Below are positions 1 through 12,300 of a stretch of DNA of 64,000 nucleotides, piece after piece. A program made the translations under genes and the position numbers. Source of the stretch: Sacculina carcini (lineage: Eukaryota > Arthropoda > Thecostraca > Sacculinidae); assembly GCA_916048095.2 (NCBI GenBank), contig OU696576.1, positions 7,435,988 through 7,499,987 on the forward strand, in the 5' to 3' direction. How positions within the stretch are numbered: the first letter of the stretch is position 1; each line of letters begins with the position of its first letter. The notes beneath the pieces were generated by a model that was not told where the DNA came from, did no database searches, and saw only the letters and a list, made by a program, of their open reading frames with translations.

Positions 1-1614
1 AGGTGGATGGAAGCAAAATTTGTATATACTTTTCGCTCCTCGATTGCCCTTACACAGGGGTTTCGTCAAAAAACAATAAGCCGCAATCTGTACAGTTGCA
101 GTTAATGACATGCCTCATACACACAAATACACACACACACATTTCCTGTCTGTGGTTTGCTGGTTGCTGTTTGCCTGCAATGACGCAGGAGCAACATCAT
201 TTGTCGTGAGCTGTTTGCGAATCCACAAACGGAGTGCGACAAACGCACGCTCAAATTTCCTTGATTTTATTGTGAGCCTCTCAGCTGAGTGTCCGCTCAC
301 GTATCAGACCTTGGAGAATGTCAGCGGACTGGTGTGGATGGTGGGGTTGGCAATGTTGGTGCTAGCGACAGCATTATCGATATCGTCAGAGATTTGGACA
401 GTTTTGGTGATGTGAGTTTGATGAAAAGGACAGCTTTGTCTGCGCATAAGCACAGAACATTCCAAACGTTGGGTACTATTGATGATGCTTGGCCGTGCTA
501 ACGGTGTCTGTGACGCGTCAATGCAGGAGCAGCGGCCCACAATCGTTATGTATTAAACCCGTCCGTTGAAGAGGATGCGTATGCGACGCCGGCGACGTTA
601 TAACTATGGTAAGTGAATATTTTCGTTTTCCATCTCATGTTGCCAAGGTCGTGATTTGTGATAGCGTTTCACTCCGTATCCATGAATTTGTGTTATTGTG
701 TTCCTTGGTTTAGTGTCAGTTGTGTATTCATGTCATGAAGTTGTATACATATTTCAGTGTACGTTCATTCTTACACCTACCGGTAGTTTCTAGTATAATG
801 TAGATCGGTCTGGTTTAGTTAATATAAGGGAACGTCCCCGCAGATCGTGCGCAGGGGTGCATTTCAAGTGTATCCACTACGTTGGGGACAGGGCGAAGTT
901 GTGCAATGGTATGTTCTCACAGCTCTCAGACGGACTTAACTGACACAATCGTCGAACAATTGACCAAAGATCAACTCGCCCTCTTGAATCGACTACGGGT
1001 CAAATCCCAAAAGGTGAAGACTCTCCTCTCGGAGAAAAAAAATTCCCACTTTCTCTTGAGTGGGCATGGCGGCATTTTGTCTCTCCTGCATAACCATCTC
1101 TCTACACTATGTCGTGCGACTGATCAAAAGCAGGTCCACCATAAGGAGACTAACATCTGCATCTCTTGGTCGACACAGAGGGTCGTGGTGTTACAAAGGT
1201 TCCTGTTCCTGAGGAAGTGGTGAATTAACCCCTATCTGACATCACATAGTTTTCCTGCGCTGCCGAACAACGCTTCATGTTGCCATATATCTACCGCTGA
1301 GCTTGATCACTTCCTCAATCATATTTAATTAATCAAAAGTGCTTGTTTGACCAGATGCCTCCAGGAGCCTCTTCCTACTCGGGAGTTTTCAAGGCAAGGT
1401 CGTGGCACTGTTTTACACAGGTGTAAAGCCCGATAAATTCAGAGGCTACGACCAGCTGTGTCCTGTGCCCTGCGGATCTGGAGAGTATTTCAAGTGGGTC
1501 GCCGACGTACTGCCGAGAAAAGTTAGGACAACCTTTTTCCTGGGACATGTCCAGATTGGCGGCAAGACCACTGGATGTTTCTGTCGCATTCTATCGTGCC
1601 ACATCTGCCGGGGG
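1..1614. other. Unassigned DNA at the window start
   Basis: No gene or repeat family is recognised here. There is a short CA repeat near 120-140. The longest open frame (882-1223, plus) encodes 113 residues with no motif I know. Part of 1400-1614 may be the eroded N-terminal half of the MULE transposase that follows, since the recognisable part begins without a boundary at about 1615, but I cannot show this. Confidence 0.4.
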
Positions 1615-2252
1615 AATTTGACTGCTGTGGGGATGAAACTTTCTCGGCGAAACCACCTGAATTGTAGCAAGTTTTTGTCATGAAAGGTAAAATCATGGGC
1701 AACATTTACCCCTTAGCTCACATCCTAATGCAGGGTAGAACTTGTCACGACTACCGTTCGGTTTTGTAATTCATCAAATAATGCGTTCCTGGGTTTTCTC
1801 CTAGATCCTTCATGAGCGATTTTGAGATGGCACTCCAGAAGACCATTAAAATCACTTTTCCGAATTGTGTGGTCCGCGGGTGTTATTTCCACTTTAAACA
1901 AGCTGTTGTTCGGTTTACGAGGAGACGAGCTCGTTTGTTTATGAGAGCCAACTATCCTGTATCAGATATTATCAAAATGGTCATGTGCATCCCTCTTCTC
2001 CCCGAAATCTACATGGAGACTAGAGTGAATATTTGCGCTGTTAATGTGGTTGAGTCGATGGGGGATCTGCCTATGGTAGCTAGAAAAATTATGCATGTCC
2101 TCCTATACACCAGGCGAGTATGGCTTTCAAGAAATCGTAGACTGATGTCATTGTATGGAATTTCAGACCGTACCAATAATGACGGTGATTCATTTGACCA
2201 CCATCCTAACAGGCAGAGGACAACGTGTGGTAGTTCATCAAACGTGTGGTAG
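1615..2252 (+). pseudogene. Decayed MULE (Mutator-like) transposase fragment
   Basis: One reading frame running from about 1615 to 2252 matches the core of animal MULE transposases. The first block contains GDETF, which corresponds to the family DGTF catalytic aspartate region. It is followed by a hydrophobic IYPLAHILMQGRT block and then by SDFEMALQKTIKITFPN...GCYFHFKQA, which corresponds to the second catalytic Asp and the conserved G-C-x-F-H motif. The frame holds three stop codons (TAG at about 1676, TAA at about 1767 and 1779) before the open stretch that starts at 1812, so this copy cannot make an active transposase. The C-terminal third is missing and terminal inverted repeats were not found. 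The superfamily call is secure from motif order; the subfamily is not. Confidence 0.7.
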
Positions 2253-2259
2253 TTCATCA
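2222..2259. repeat. 19-bp direct tandem duplication
   Basis: A unit containing acgtgtggtagttcatca occurs twice back to back at the end of the MULE frame. It ends the open frame (stop at 2250-2252) and looks like a simple local duplication. Confidence 0.7.
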
Positions 2260-2659
2260 ATTCGCTGCAGTCTCTAGATTTCGTGTATTTGTGTATTTGA
2301 ACTTCCTTTTTTATTTCGCGGTCAGGGTAGTAGGTCTCATTGTTCATCGTGTCGTAGTAAAAGACAATTGGATGCGATATATTCCAATCTTTCTCCAAAA
2401 CCTTCTCAGTCTCAAATACGAGACCTGTCTAAAAGTATCCGACCTTTATTTTTCCCGTGCGAAATAGAGACGATAGCGCGGCGCCACTCCGCACAGTGAA
2501 GGAAGACACCTTCATGCGTATGCGTGAATTTTTTTAACAACAGCCAGCGTGTCAGTTGCTGCCTGTCGGTCGCTGAGTGAGGTGCTACGCAACGTGTCTG
2601 TCGGATTACCGATTCTCTCAAGATGATAAATCATCAATCATCAATACCTAACCTAACGT

Positions 2660-3776
2660 CTAAAGAATTACCTTGACATCGCCCAACAATTTGTCTGACA
2701 CAACAACATTCATACGAAAAAACTCACCTCCAACGGACAGATAAATCATCGCTGTACCCGCACACTCGACACTCCGACCGTCAACACTGGTCACGCGACA
2801 AAACCCACGAGCACGACACACAAACTCCCGCAGCACAATTGTTTTAGTGCAGCCCGTGTCGACAACAGCGCTCACACGACGCCCGTTGATTACGGCTGAG
2901 ACACAAGGTAGCGCCTCTACAGCTCGTTGTGAGTCGGGAGAGCTGCCGGCGCACCAGTTCTCCCCTCGTCGCTTCCCGAAGAGCCACCGACTGCAGCGTG
3001 AGAGACGTCCGACGATCGCTGACAAAACCGCATCAAATGAGCCCCCCACATCGAAAACACTCGATCCTGCGCCGACTCCCGTTTGATGAAACGTTTGAAC
3101 CGCGAACGACACGATCACAATCCCTCGCCAGGTGTGGGCCGCCGCACTGAAAACATCCGCTGAACGGCTTCTTCTCCTCGACTCGCACGCTCCTCGAGAC
3201 CATCGCCGCTCCTCCGCTTTCCTCTTCCAACAACACTCGAGCTCGTTCAATGACATCATCCAGACCGACCGTTTTAATGTTCGCCATAGTTTTCAGCTCC
3301 TTGGACACATCTCGAGGCATCCCCGTCACAAAGGAATTTTTCAATACCTCGTCATGCTCTATGTCGGCCAGCTTCGCTAGCTTTCTGAGAGTGGACATAT
3401 ATACGTCTGCACACTCTCCGTTCCACTTGCAACACGCGAATCTCCCGTAGGCCGAAAATCTGTTAATGAAAAATGACTCAAGGAGCTTCTCTTTTATCTT
3501 GTCGTACACATTCTTCTTCTCTTCGCTCATCTCATTAAATACATCATATGCCTTTTCGTCGAGAAAAAGCGGCAACACATTCGCCAGGTCGCTGCTCTTC
3601 TGTAGTTCGGCGACTTTCTCGAACTTATCAATCCACTGCACCACGTCTTGTCCTCCATTGAACTGCCGCATGACATAATTTAGTTTAGGGTTCGCCATGA
3701 CGATAATAGGGTGCCGAAATAGCTTGAAGTATGTATTGTATGACGATGCAGTGGTGATATGATGAAAATAACACAC
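2660..3776 (-). mobile_element. LTR-retrotransposon gag and protease remnant
   Basis: Read on the minus strand, the frame 3776-3033 encodes a gag-like protein whose likely start is ATG 3698. A capsid-like region is followed by a C-terminal CCHC zinc knuckle (CFQCGGPHLARDC) and the beginning of a second one. The overlapping frame 3259-2660 carries a retropepsin with the catalytic motif VDTGCT and a downstream hydrophobic/glycine flap-type region. The two frames meet at a run of six G (near 3048-3053). The shift needed is +1 (or -2), which looks more like an indel in the homopolymer than a standard -1 programmed site. No reverse transcriptase, RNase H or integrase follows within the window, and paired LTRs were not found. 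It is therefore a 5'-part remnant, probably of Ty3/gypsy-like origin; the clade is inferred only from domain order. Confidence 0.7.
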
Positions 3777-6240
3777 ACAAAAGAGAAGAACAACAACGCT
3801 AATTCCGTCTCAGAGAACAACACGCAAATACAACACACACCCAGCGCGCAAATACTCTCGACTCCTGCACCGCACTGCCGCTCGTCTCAGCCCGTCTCCT
3901 CTCGCCCTGCAAGATGAGACCGCTGCAGGACTTGCACCACTCCGCACAGACACGCATACACACATACGTACATACGATGGCCATCAAGTGCCCAAAACAC
4001 GCGGATAAAACATACGCCCTGTGCGCAGAGCTCCTCGCTCCCACCAGGGAGCAGAGTCGGGCAGAGCGCCCAAGTGAGCAGACGCGCCCGACACGGCCGC
4101 GCTCTGTACCGCAGCGCCCCGTGCAGACGCCAACGTCCACAGACTTGCGATTCCGACACTCTGCCTCGGCGCCCAGCGCAACTCCCCACCCTCCGGTCCT
4201 CCAGACAAGACCGCGTGCGCGCAGGGTTAAACCGACGTAGAAAGAGGGAAAGAAACAACAGGCAGCCACTGAGAAAGAGAAGAGTATCGTGGCGATGGCG
4301 ACATACGCTGAACAGGTGACAGGCAGACGCACATCCTCTGTCCACCTAGCACCGGCCGCCCTACCTCAGTCCCCCCAGTCCAAAAAGTTAGGTGTTGTCT
4401 CTCGTTGTGCGGGTAACGGCGCGATATTCCAGGGTTGGTGCCTCTGCACAAGTTGCTTCGTTCTAATGCTGGTGAAAGGAATTACTGTGAGAACCGCTTT
4501 GAAACCTGCCCATACACGGCACCTGTGGTCATTGCAAGCCATTCGTTGTAGGTTGTCGACCCGGACATTTTTGCGTAGGGTAAGATTCGAGTGCATGCTC
4601 GGACGGCCTCAGCTACGCTCGTCTTCGACGCACCATAATACATGCGGAAGGCCATTCGCACTAGTTGAAAGGCGTGGCATAAATTCGGAGCATGGTAATC
4701 AGAGTCTGATAATGTGTCTCGGTGATGGTGGGTTCACCTACGAATACGATTTCCATAACTGCTGTTCCTGCGGAATGCCATAGTCTGCCAGCATTGTGAG
4801 ATCACACCCGAGCGTGTCAGTGAGGCTTGCGGTGTTATTACGCTACACTTCACTGTCTTGCGTCGCAACGCACCAGCCGGTTCGCTACATATGCACCTAC
4901 CGCTAATCGTTAGCGAGAAGACGTCTATCATCCGTATGATGCAATACGAGGCCGATGAAAGTTCTGATCACTGGTTCACACGTACAGTGAACATTGAGAA
5001 ATTGTGTGTGAACCACACGATCTCTATTGACTCCCTCGACAGTTGTATGTGTTTACGCAGGCGCTAGATCAACGTCATATGATCAATTGATACTGAACGA
5101 CCATTCACGCGGACTCGCTACTCACGGTTGTCGTTGCGGTTTATATTCGAGCTTATCAGTGCTGATATGATGTTGGTGTTACTGTTTCCGAGTAAATCAA
5201 GTGTGCGACTGCTAAGCGAGCGGTCTCATCACCGATTTAGACGCGATTGGTTCGCAGATTTTGCTCGAAGATGAACCGCGCGATCCTAGGGCCGAGCGTC
5301 CGCCCTCTGGTAGTGCCACACAATGACACTAGTAGCGGCGCGCAACTACTTAAGCGGTGCTTGAACGCGTGGTTCGTGTCGGAAAAGCTGCAACTCATGA
5401 TTGGCGAGTCTGTCCGGTTTCTTACTGTGCGCAAACAAATTAGACGAACGCATCAGTGCGTTTGAAGCATACAATCGCGCGCCTGCGCCTGTGTAGCGGT
5501 GGCCTGCACGGTGACGAAAGGCCTGTCACCAGATGGCGCTGGGATAGCGCAATGAGTGTTTGTATCGTTTCACTGTTTTTACTCATTCATTTATTGTCGT
5601 AGTTGTGTATTGTTGTTGCTTTCTATGATGTTCATTCATGCCGCATAGTCAGCACTCAGCTTAAGTTCATCAGCGCTAATGTCTTTATGGAATCGCTTAG
5701 ATCATATGTATTAATGTGTCATACCAAAATGAGAGTAGCGCAGGGGTTACTTCGGCATGCCTGTCATCGCAGAAGTCGGTAGCGATCTCGCTCTTTATCA
5801 CGTCTCACCGTTCAAATACACGGTCGTGCTATTCTGAGTGTGTGGTCGCTTGGACATCTCCCCAATGTAGCGCGGCGTTGCGCGTAAAGGGACCGCCTAG
5901 CCCGGACGTACTCACTGCAATCGCAAGAGCCCCGCAGAGGGCACGCTAGAGGCAGCGTACGCCGCGAGTATTCGGGGTCTCCACCCGGACGTTCCTGCTT
6001 TTCCTGCACGCGACAAAAGGGCCACGAAAGGCGCGCAGGAAGCAGCGAAGCGCCGCTACTACTAGGGGGGGGGGGGTGTTCATACACCGGCCGGCGTCTC
6101 TGTGCGTGGGCCGTGTGTTTGTATGCGAGTCTGCCCGCCCGACCCCTCCTGCGTGTGAGAGTGCGTGTGTGTGAGCGTTCATGTGCGTGTGTGTGTTTGT
6201 ATGCGCGTCTGCCTGTGATTAGTCTCGATCGGTGATTTTA
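3777..6240. other. Non-coding or unassigned region between two transposon remnants
   Basis: No recognisable coding exon or repeat family was found. The part next to 3777 could contain an LTR or leader of the gag element, but I could not find a matching copy. A pure G run of 11 bases lies at about 6065-6076. The last 180 bases before 6252 are GT-rich and probably form the 5' leader of the following LINE ORF1. Confidence 0.35.
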
Positions 6241-6251
6241 TCGCACCCGTA

Positions 6252-7522
6252 ATGAGTGTGGTAAACAAACCAGCCGGACTCCAGCCCTCCCGTGCTGCCT
6301 CCCCTCCTACCGGCACCAACTGTGGCGTGTGCAAAACGGCCGTATCCGTCTCTGCACTGTGCTGCTCAAAATGCAGCAAATATGTGCACGTGAAATGCTC
6401 ACGTCTTCCAAGATACGTCGTGCTGAACTTCTTCACGACAAGATGCGCATTCACTTGTGAGAGCTGCATTCTGGCTCGCGACTCGAACACAGCCGAGATG
6501 AGCGCATGGCTTGACAGTGTTTTTCACTCGTCACCCTCCGCCAAAGCCGATGAACAAGCCAAACAATTGGAAAAGCCCGCTGACAGTCAGTCTCTGCAAG
6601 ATCTGACTAAGACTGTCAACGAAATAAAGCAGCAGCTTCAACTGGTCTGCAAGCAAAAACTCTCGTCTCCGCTTCTTCCTACGCCGCCATCTCTCATGCC
6701 AACTCCTCCATCTCTCCTGCCAACTCCCACATCTCTCCTGCCAACTCCGACATCGTGTGTGGTGCAGCAACCGCGCACATATGCAAAAGCAGTATCCCTC
6801 GAGATCATTGTGAAATCTTCCGATAAAGTCGCGGTGGATTCAAAGCGCGTGTCAGAGGCACTTCAATCTGTGCCAGTGCTGGGTATGACGTCACCAGCAA
6901 GCGTGGTGCTGTCAGGGTTAAATTGCCAGACAGCAAGACTGTTGGTCACGCTTTGAAGGCCATCAAAGATGTAGGCCACTTGCAAACGTCGTGCCCTGGC
7001 AATGTTCTGCACAAGTTGACAATCACATCCGTCAGCTCTGACATTGCCAACGACAACATCACCGAATTTGTCAGCAGGAATAACAGCCAGGTTAAAGCTG
7101 CAATCAACCGCGCAGCTGACTTTCGTGTGCTGTTTTCAAAGAAGTCGTCGGAGCACACCAAAACAGTTGTTGTGGCTGTCTCTCCTACAATCCGTGACAT
7201 CATCATGAAGTCCGGATTCGTCTACTTGGGCGACAGCAGATGCCTGCTCTATGACCGCTTCTGGGTCACGCGCTGCATCAAATGTCAGCGACATGGCCAC
7301 AAGTCTGACAAGTGTAGAGCCCAGGAGGCCACTTGTGGGTGGTGTGCTGGAAAGCACACTACCAAATCATGCCCGGCGAAGAATGTCCGCAAGTGTATCA
7401 ACTGTGCACGTGCGGGTCGTGCGAACGTCGGCCACACGTCATTCGACCCGTCGTGTCCTTGTTTCACGTCATCGAGGACTCATCTGATCAGCCGCACTCA
7501 GACCGTCGAGGATTCCAACTAG
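6252..7522 (+). mobile_element. Non-LTR retrotransposon ORF1 (PHD-like finger plus CCHC knuckles), frameshifted
   Basis: The frame 6252-6956 opens with a Cys/His-rich PHD-like finger (CGVC...CCSKC...HVKC...CESC, residues about 24-75). It continues through a short coiled stretch and a Pro/Thr/Leu repeat zone built on SLLPTPT units. The frame then shifts near 6885, and the rest continues in the frame ending at 7522. That part ends with three zinc-knuckle-like blocks: CIKCQRHGHKSDKC, CGWCAGKHTTKSC and CINCARAGR...HTSFDPSC. This order is typical of ORF1 proteins of CR1/L2/I-type LINEs. No endonuclease or reverse transcriptase follows; instead a GT repeat and then a HELQ exon on the opposite strand begin at 7684. 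The element therefore kept its 5' part and lost its 3' part, the reverse of usual 5' truncation. It sits in a HELQ intron. Confidence 0.75.
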
Positions 7523-7683
7523 GAAAACTAGATGTGACCTCCGGCCTGACTGATTGTGCTCAGAAGTCTACTTCGGAAAGAGATGCTGGATCTTCAGTTC
7601 TGCTTCCTTCAATCAGCACTTCATCCGCTGATAAAAGTGTATGTATGTGTGTGTGTATGTGTGTGTGTGTGTGTGTGTGTCAC

Positions 7684-7953
7684 TGACGCGTGGCGTGTTT
7701 GAGTAGCACAATGGTCTGCTCGAGCGTGGCGCCGCGCGCACCGTCGGCCAGCATGTGCAGTTCGTCGATAACGACGAGGCCCAGCTCGTCGGCGGCTCGT
7801 GAACGGCTGCCGGTCGTCGGCTGCGACGCGCCAGCCACCAGGCCAGGCACAGGCTGTTGTTGTTGCTGTTGTTGCTGTTGTTGCAGCAAACTGACCAGCA
7901 ATGCAGCCGCCTTTTCAATCGTGCACACATACACAGTCCGGCTGCCAACACGA

Positions 7954-8012
<59 letters not shown>

Positions 8013-8528
8013 TATGTGTTAGAAATACACTGATCCCCATAGAGCATAGCGCATTTGTCACATATCTGGTCAAATATCCACTGATGAACAATCAATGCAA
8101 ATACAAACGGAAAAACTACACACATGCGCATACAAACACACACACACACTAGCTTACCTACTGAGATAAAAAATTTAGTAAATTGTAGTAGCCCCCACCA
8201 GTTTAAAAAGGTTATACGAAAGTATGTTCTTGACAAACAATGCTCACCATATTTATGTTAACTGCGATTGTCTCATACGTGCTTTCTTCTGCATTTCATT
8301 GTGTGTTGAAATATATGAATGGAAATCCATTGTGGTGCACAATGGATGTCCACATCGGGCCAATTAATCAGAATAATCATTAGTGCTTGTAACTAAGAGA
8401 TGTATTATTGTTCTGTGTTATCATTTGTATACCCATTGTCGAATTTGCATTACCTTTATGTGTGTGTGTGTGTGTGTTTGTGTGCGTGTGTGCGTGTGTG
8501 TGTGTGTTTGTGTGTGTTGGTGCCTGTG

Positions 8529-8567
<39 letters not shown>

Positions 8568-9340
8568 TTATATTTAAGTCTAGATATTCAAGTCTCTTTT
8601 GTATCTCTTTATTTGAATGTAACCATGATCTATCGTGTGATGTGTCCCATGTGATGTTGCACATTTTTACTCCCGTCAGTATGAAGTATTAGTGTATTAA
8701 TTTGTCTGTTGAGAAGCCACAATTTGGCTTGACAGACTATGCTGCTGTATTTTATCATGTTTTGTGTGTGTTTTTGATGCGGTGGCAATAAATTACAATT
8801 ACAATTACAAATTACACACAAAAACAGACTCACACAAAAGAAGTACACAAATCGACACACAATCAAAGACACATTAACTCACACAAAACACACAGAGAAA
8901 ATGAGAGACGGGGAGATAAATAAAGACATAATGAGCACGAGAGAGAAAAGAAAAAAACACAGAACGAGACTATGAGGTTGGCATTAACTAACGGTAATCT
9001 CATATGATATCACTTGGAAATAACCATATTTTGTAGTTGTTTGGCCTATACTAATACATATTTTATCATTAGGCATTAAATGTATTGAATAACTTCTTTG
9101 ATATCAATGCAATATTTATGAGGAAAAAATTAACCACAAGTTCGTCGACAATGTCAATGTCGTTGTTAATGTCAATGTTAAGCATGATTATCGGTACCGT
9201 TTCTTGCGTCTGGGCGGTGGATATGAGCCGCGGCCGGCTGCATACTCAGCCACAATGAAGCCGAGCGCAATGGCGAATGGCGCTAGAGAACGCACCTGAC
9301 CATACACACACACACACGCACACACACACATACACACACA

Positions 9341-9375
<35 letters not shown>

Positions 9376-12300
9376 CCAACACCGCAAAATGACCGATCAT
9401 ACGCCAGCACGGTGATACAAGAGTTCACTATATAGTAGCACAAAAGTAAGTCAAAGCCAGTGGAAAAAAACAATGGAAATAAATGATAATGGGCATCACG
9501 GCACACACACACAGACACACCTAAAACAAAGTGGAAAACAATCAACACACGCAAGGGAGATATAATTCATCCTTCAATCAGAACTGAGGCTGGAAGAAAG
9601 CGACTAAATTATGATGCTGCTATATTCATGTATGGTGTATTTTCTTCCTATTATGTGTATATACTTACTATGTATGTGTGTATATATGTTTGTGTGCAAG
9701 TGTCATTTGATGTCATATATACATACCGAGTATTTGTAAATATATGCAAGTATTTGTTAGTAAGAGTGTGAGTGTATATATATACACATATGTATTGTTT
9801 GAAACTGTACTGAAAAGCCAACTTATTGTAGCGCAATGAAGCAATTTACTTTTACCGACTCATACTCCCACACTCACACACACACACACACACACACTCA
9901 CACACACACACACACCTTCTCCTGCACGATAGCCACATAGGGCAGCACAAAGACGCAGTCCCGCCGGCGACACACCAGCTCGCGCATAATCAACAGCTCG
10001 GCCACCAGTGTCTTGCCGCCGCTGGTCGGCAGACTGTAGACGAGATTGTGGCGGCGTGTCACCGCCTCCAGTCGCAAACACTCCTCCTGCCAAGCTGTAC
10101 ACACACACACACACACATACGCACACACAGAAACACACATACGCATACATCAAAACACACATACACAGAGACACATACGCACACACAGAGAGAGAGAGAG
10201 AAATACAGACACACGCACACACAGACAATCCGTGAATATGTTCGTATTATATGTGTGTGAATGTGATGTTGAACGGGATGTGTATCTTAGATTACAATAT
10301 TCATCGTATGTCATATAGAAATGATATTAATTTATACAAATGACATATTCATACAACTTGTTTGTTATCTAATCCACTGTATTATCTGTATACTGTCGCG
10401 TGGTCGTGTGGTCGCGTGTTATAGACGAACACACACCCCTTAGCCTCTTACACCATTCACCCTTCAATCGGCAGCTGTATGACATCCCCAACTGCCAATG
10501 GGGGGGGGGGGTGTTTGTATGGGTTGAAACCCCCTAAAAAATCATGACCATGAGAATTTGGAGTGTAATTCCTCATGTTTCGCCAAACCTGCACGTCTTT
10601 TTCCTTGGCCTCTCCTCAGCTTCCCCCCACGGGAAAATCCTTGCGCCACCAGTGCCAATTGCTCTCTTTCCGTCTGTACAACTGTTCGTCTGTCTGGCTC
10701 ACCGTACAGCTGCCGAATGCCGCGCTGTTTCTCGAGCAGCGCCGCCACACACGTCGGCAGCCCGTAGAACGGACCGTGCGCCGAATCGGCCGTCTGCTGC
10801 CGATGCCCAGCACTGTCAGCACAGCACAAGTTAAACTGGCTGGCATCCACAGTGGCGCTGGCGTTGACGGCGGCGGCAGCGGCGGCGGCAGCTGTTGGCG
10901 AGCTCAGCCGACGCAGCAGCTGTCGGCGTCGCAGCTGCGACAGCGTGAGCCGCGTGTCGTCCAGCTGGCTGGTCGGTACGGGGGACGCGAGCTGCTGCGG
11001 CTGCTGCGGCAATGCCGGCGGAGGACGTCGTGCGCGAGGTGTGGCCAGCGGCAGAGAGCACGTCAGATCCTCCGCGATGGAGGCGGCGGGAGACTGTCGT
11101 AACATTGATACCACAAGCTCATCAGCAGCCCATCTCTCGTATTATTGCAACAAGATAGTCGCTAAAGCATTGCCATTTACTGAAAACGAAGTAAAAAGAT
11201 TGAACAGGATCGTATTGCCAGAAAGCATGAAATCATTACCATTATATAAGACCATTCCCGGTGTGAATACACAGGAATCGATGATTATAAAAACTCAATG
11301 AATAGTTACTGCACCGCCCAAGAGTCAACCTACGAGCACGGAATTATAATAATTATTGATATTGATCTAGTTCAGTGGTTCCCAACCTTTTTGCAGCTGG
11401 TTACAAATTTTGCATGTCGCATTAAGCATGTGGTGCCTTTCACAAAATGTTATCAACGTTGATGTATATGCTAAAATAAAACACATTGTTCTGCCACCCA
11501 TCCAGTGTCCATGAAAAGTTTATTAATTAACCCCAGGGGTAATTCAGCTCCTGATTGGGACCCAACGCTCCAGCCAAACACAATCAGCGACAAACGATGA
11601 ACAGTAGCACAGTGACACAGCACTCATGCGCACCAGAAATTGCACAGGGAAAAATCCAAAATGAACATGTAGAAAACAGCAGTTCGTCTCGTAGCCGAGT
11701 GGCTAAGACGCACGCTCTGTGCACGAGAGGTCCAGGGTTCGATTCCCTGGCGAGGTGAAACAGTTGGGTTCGTTTCTTAAAGCGATAGCCCAATTGCCGC
11801 AAGGCGGGTTTCGTGTGCGCGCAGTCGTGTTGTTAGTAACCCGTGTGTGGCGGGAGGACCTGCGGTGTGCCAGCCGGGGCCGTGAGGCTTTGCCCATAAT
11901 GCGTAATTATCATATAGAAAACATAACCGAGCAAAACTACTGACAGGTAGGCAGACAAACTAATAAATCAGACAACAAATACACACACACACAGTTGAAT
12001 TGTTTAATTGTGTAGTTGAATTGAGTAATTGTGTGTTTGTTGAGTCCACTATTGTGTATTGTGCTCACAACTATTGCTGATGTCACAAAATTATCACTAT
12101 GTTAACAATTCTGCGTTATGCATAAATGTTTCATATGACAATTCATGAGGTTTATATATAGCTATATTATAAAAACAAGTTGGTCAAACAGCGTCAACTC
12201 GACCAACTTTTCTACCCATTGTGTATATTTTCTTATTTTGCACTGTGTCATGTGTTGTGGGCAATAAATAAACTAAGCTAAGCTAAAAAACATACATGCA

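Noticed and set aside
2660..3776. Endogenous retrovirus with envelope
   Set aside because: Only gag-like and retropepsin parts are present. No envelope, reverse transcriptase, integrase or LTR pair is visible, so only an LTR-retrotransposon remnant can be claimed.
3799..4345. Cys/Arg-rich open frames on the minus strand as a gene
   Set aside because: Several overlapping frames of similar length are open in this GC-rich stretch and none shows a domain, start context or splice structure.
9898..10146. Helicase exon as DNA polymerase theta (POLQ)
   Set aside because: Both families share WQ...SLPTS/SAPTS..KT. The words [10 protein letters not shown] and TIEK and the preceding FYGLP...LY block fit HELQ better, and no polymerase domain is seen.
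11692..11757. Functional tRNA gene
   Set aside because: Both promoter boxes and a cloverleaf are present, but the loop base after the GCA triplet is C, several stem pairs are wobbles and the sequence continues as a SINE-like body.
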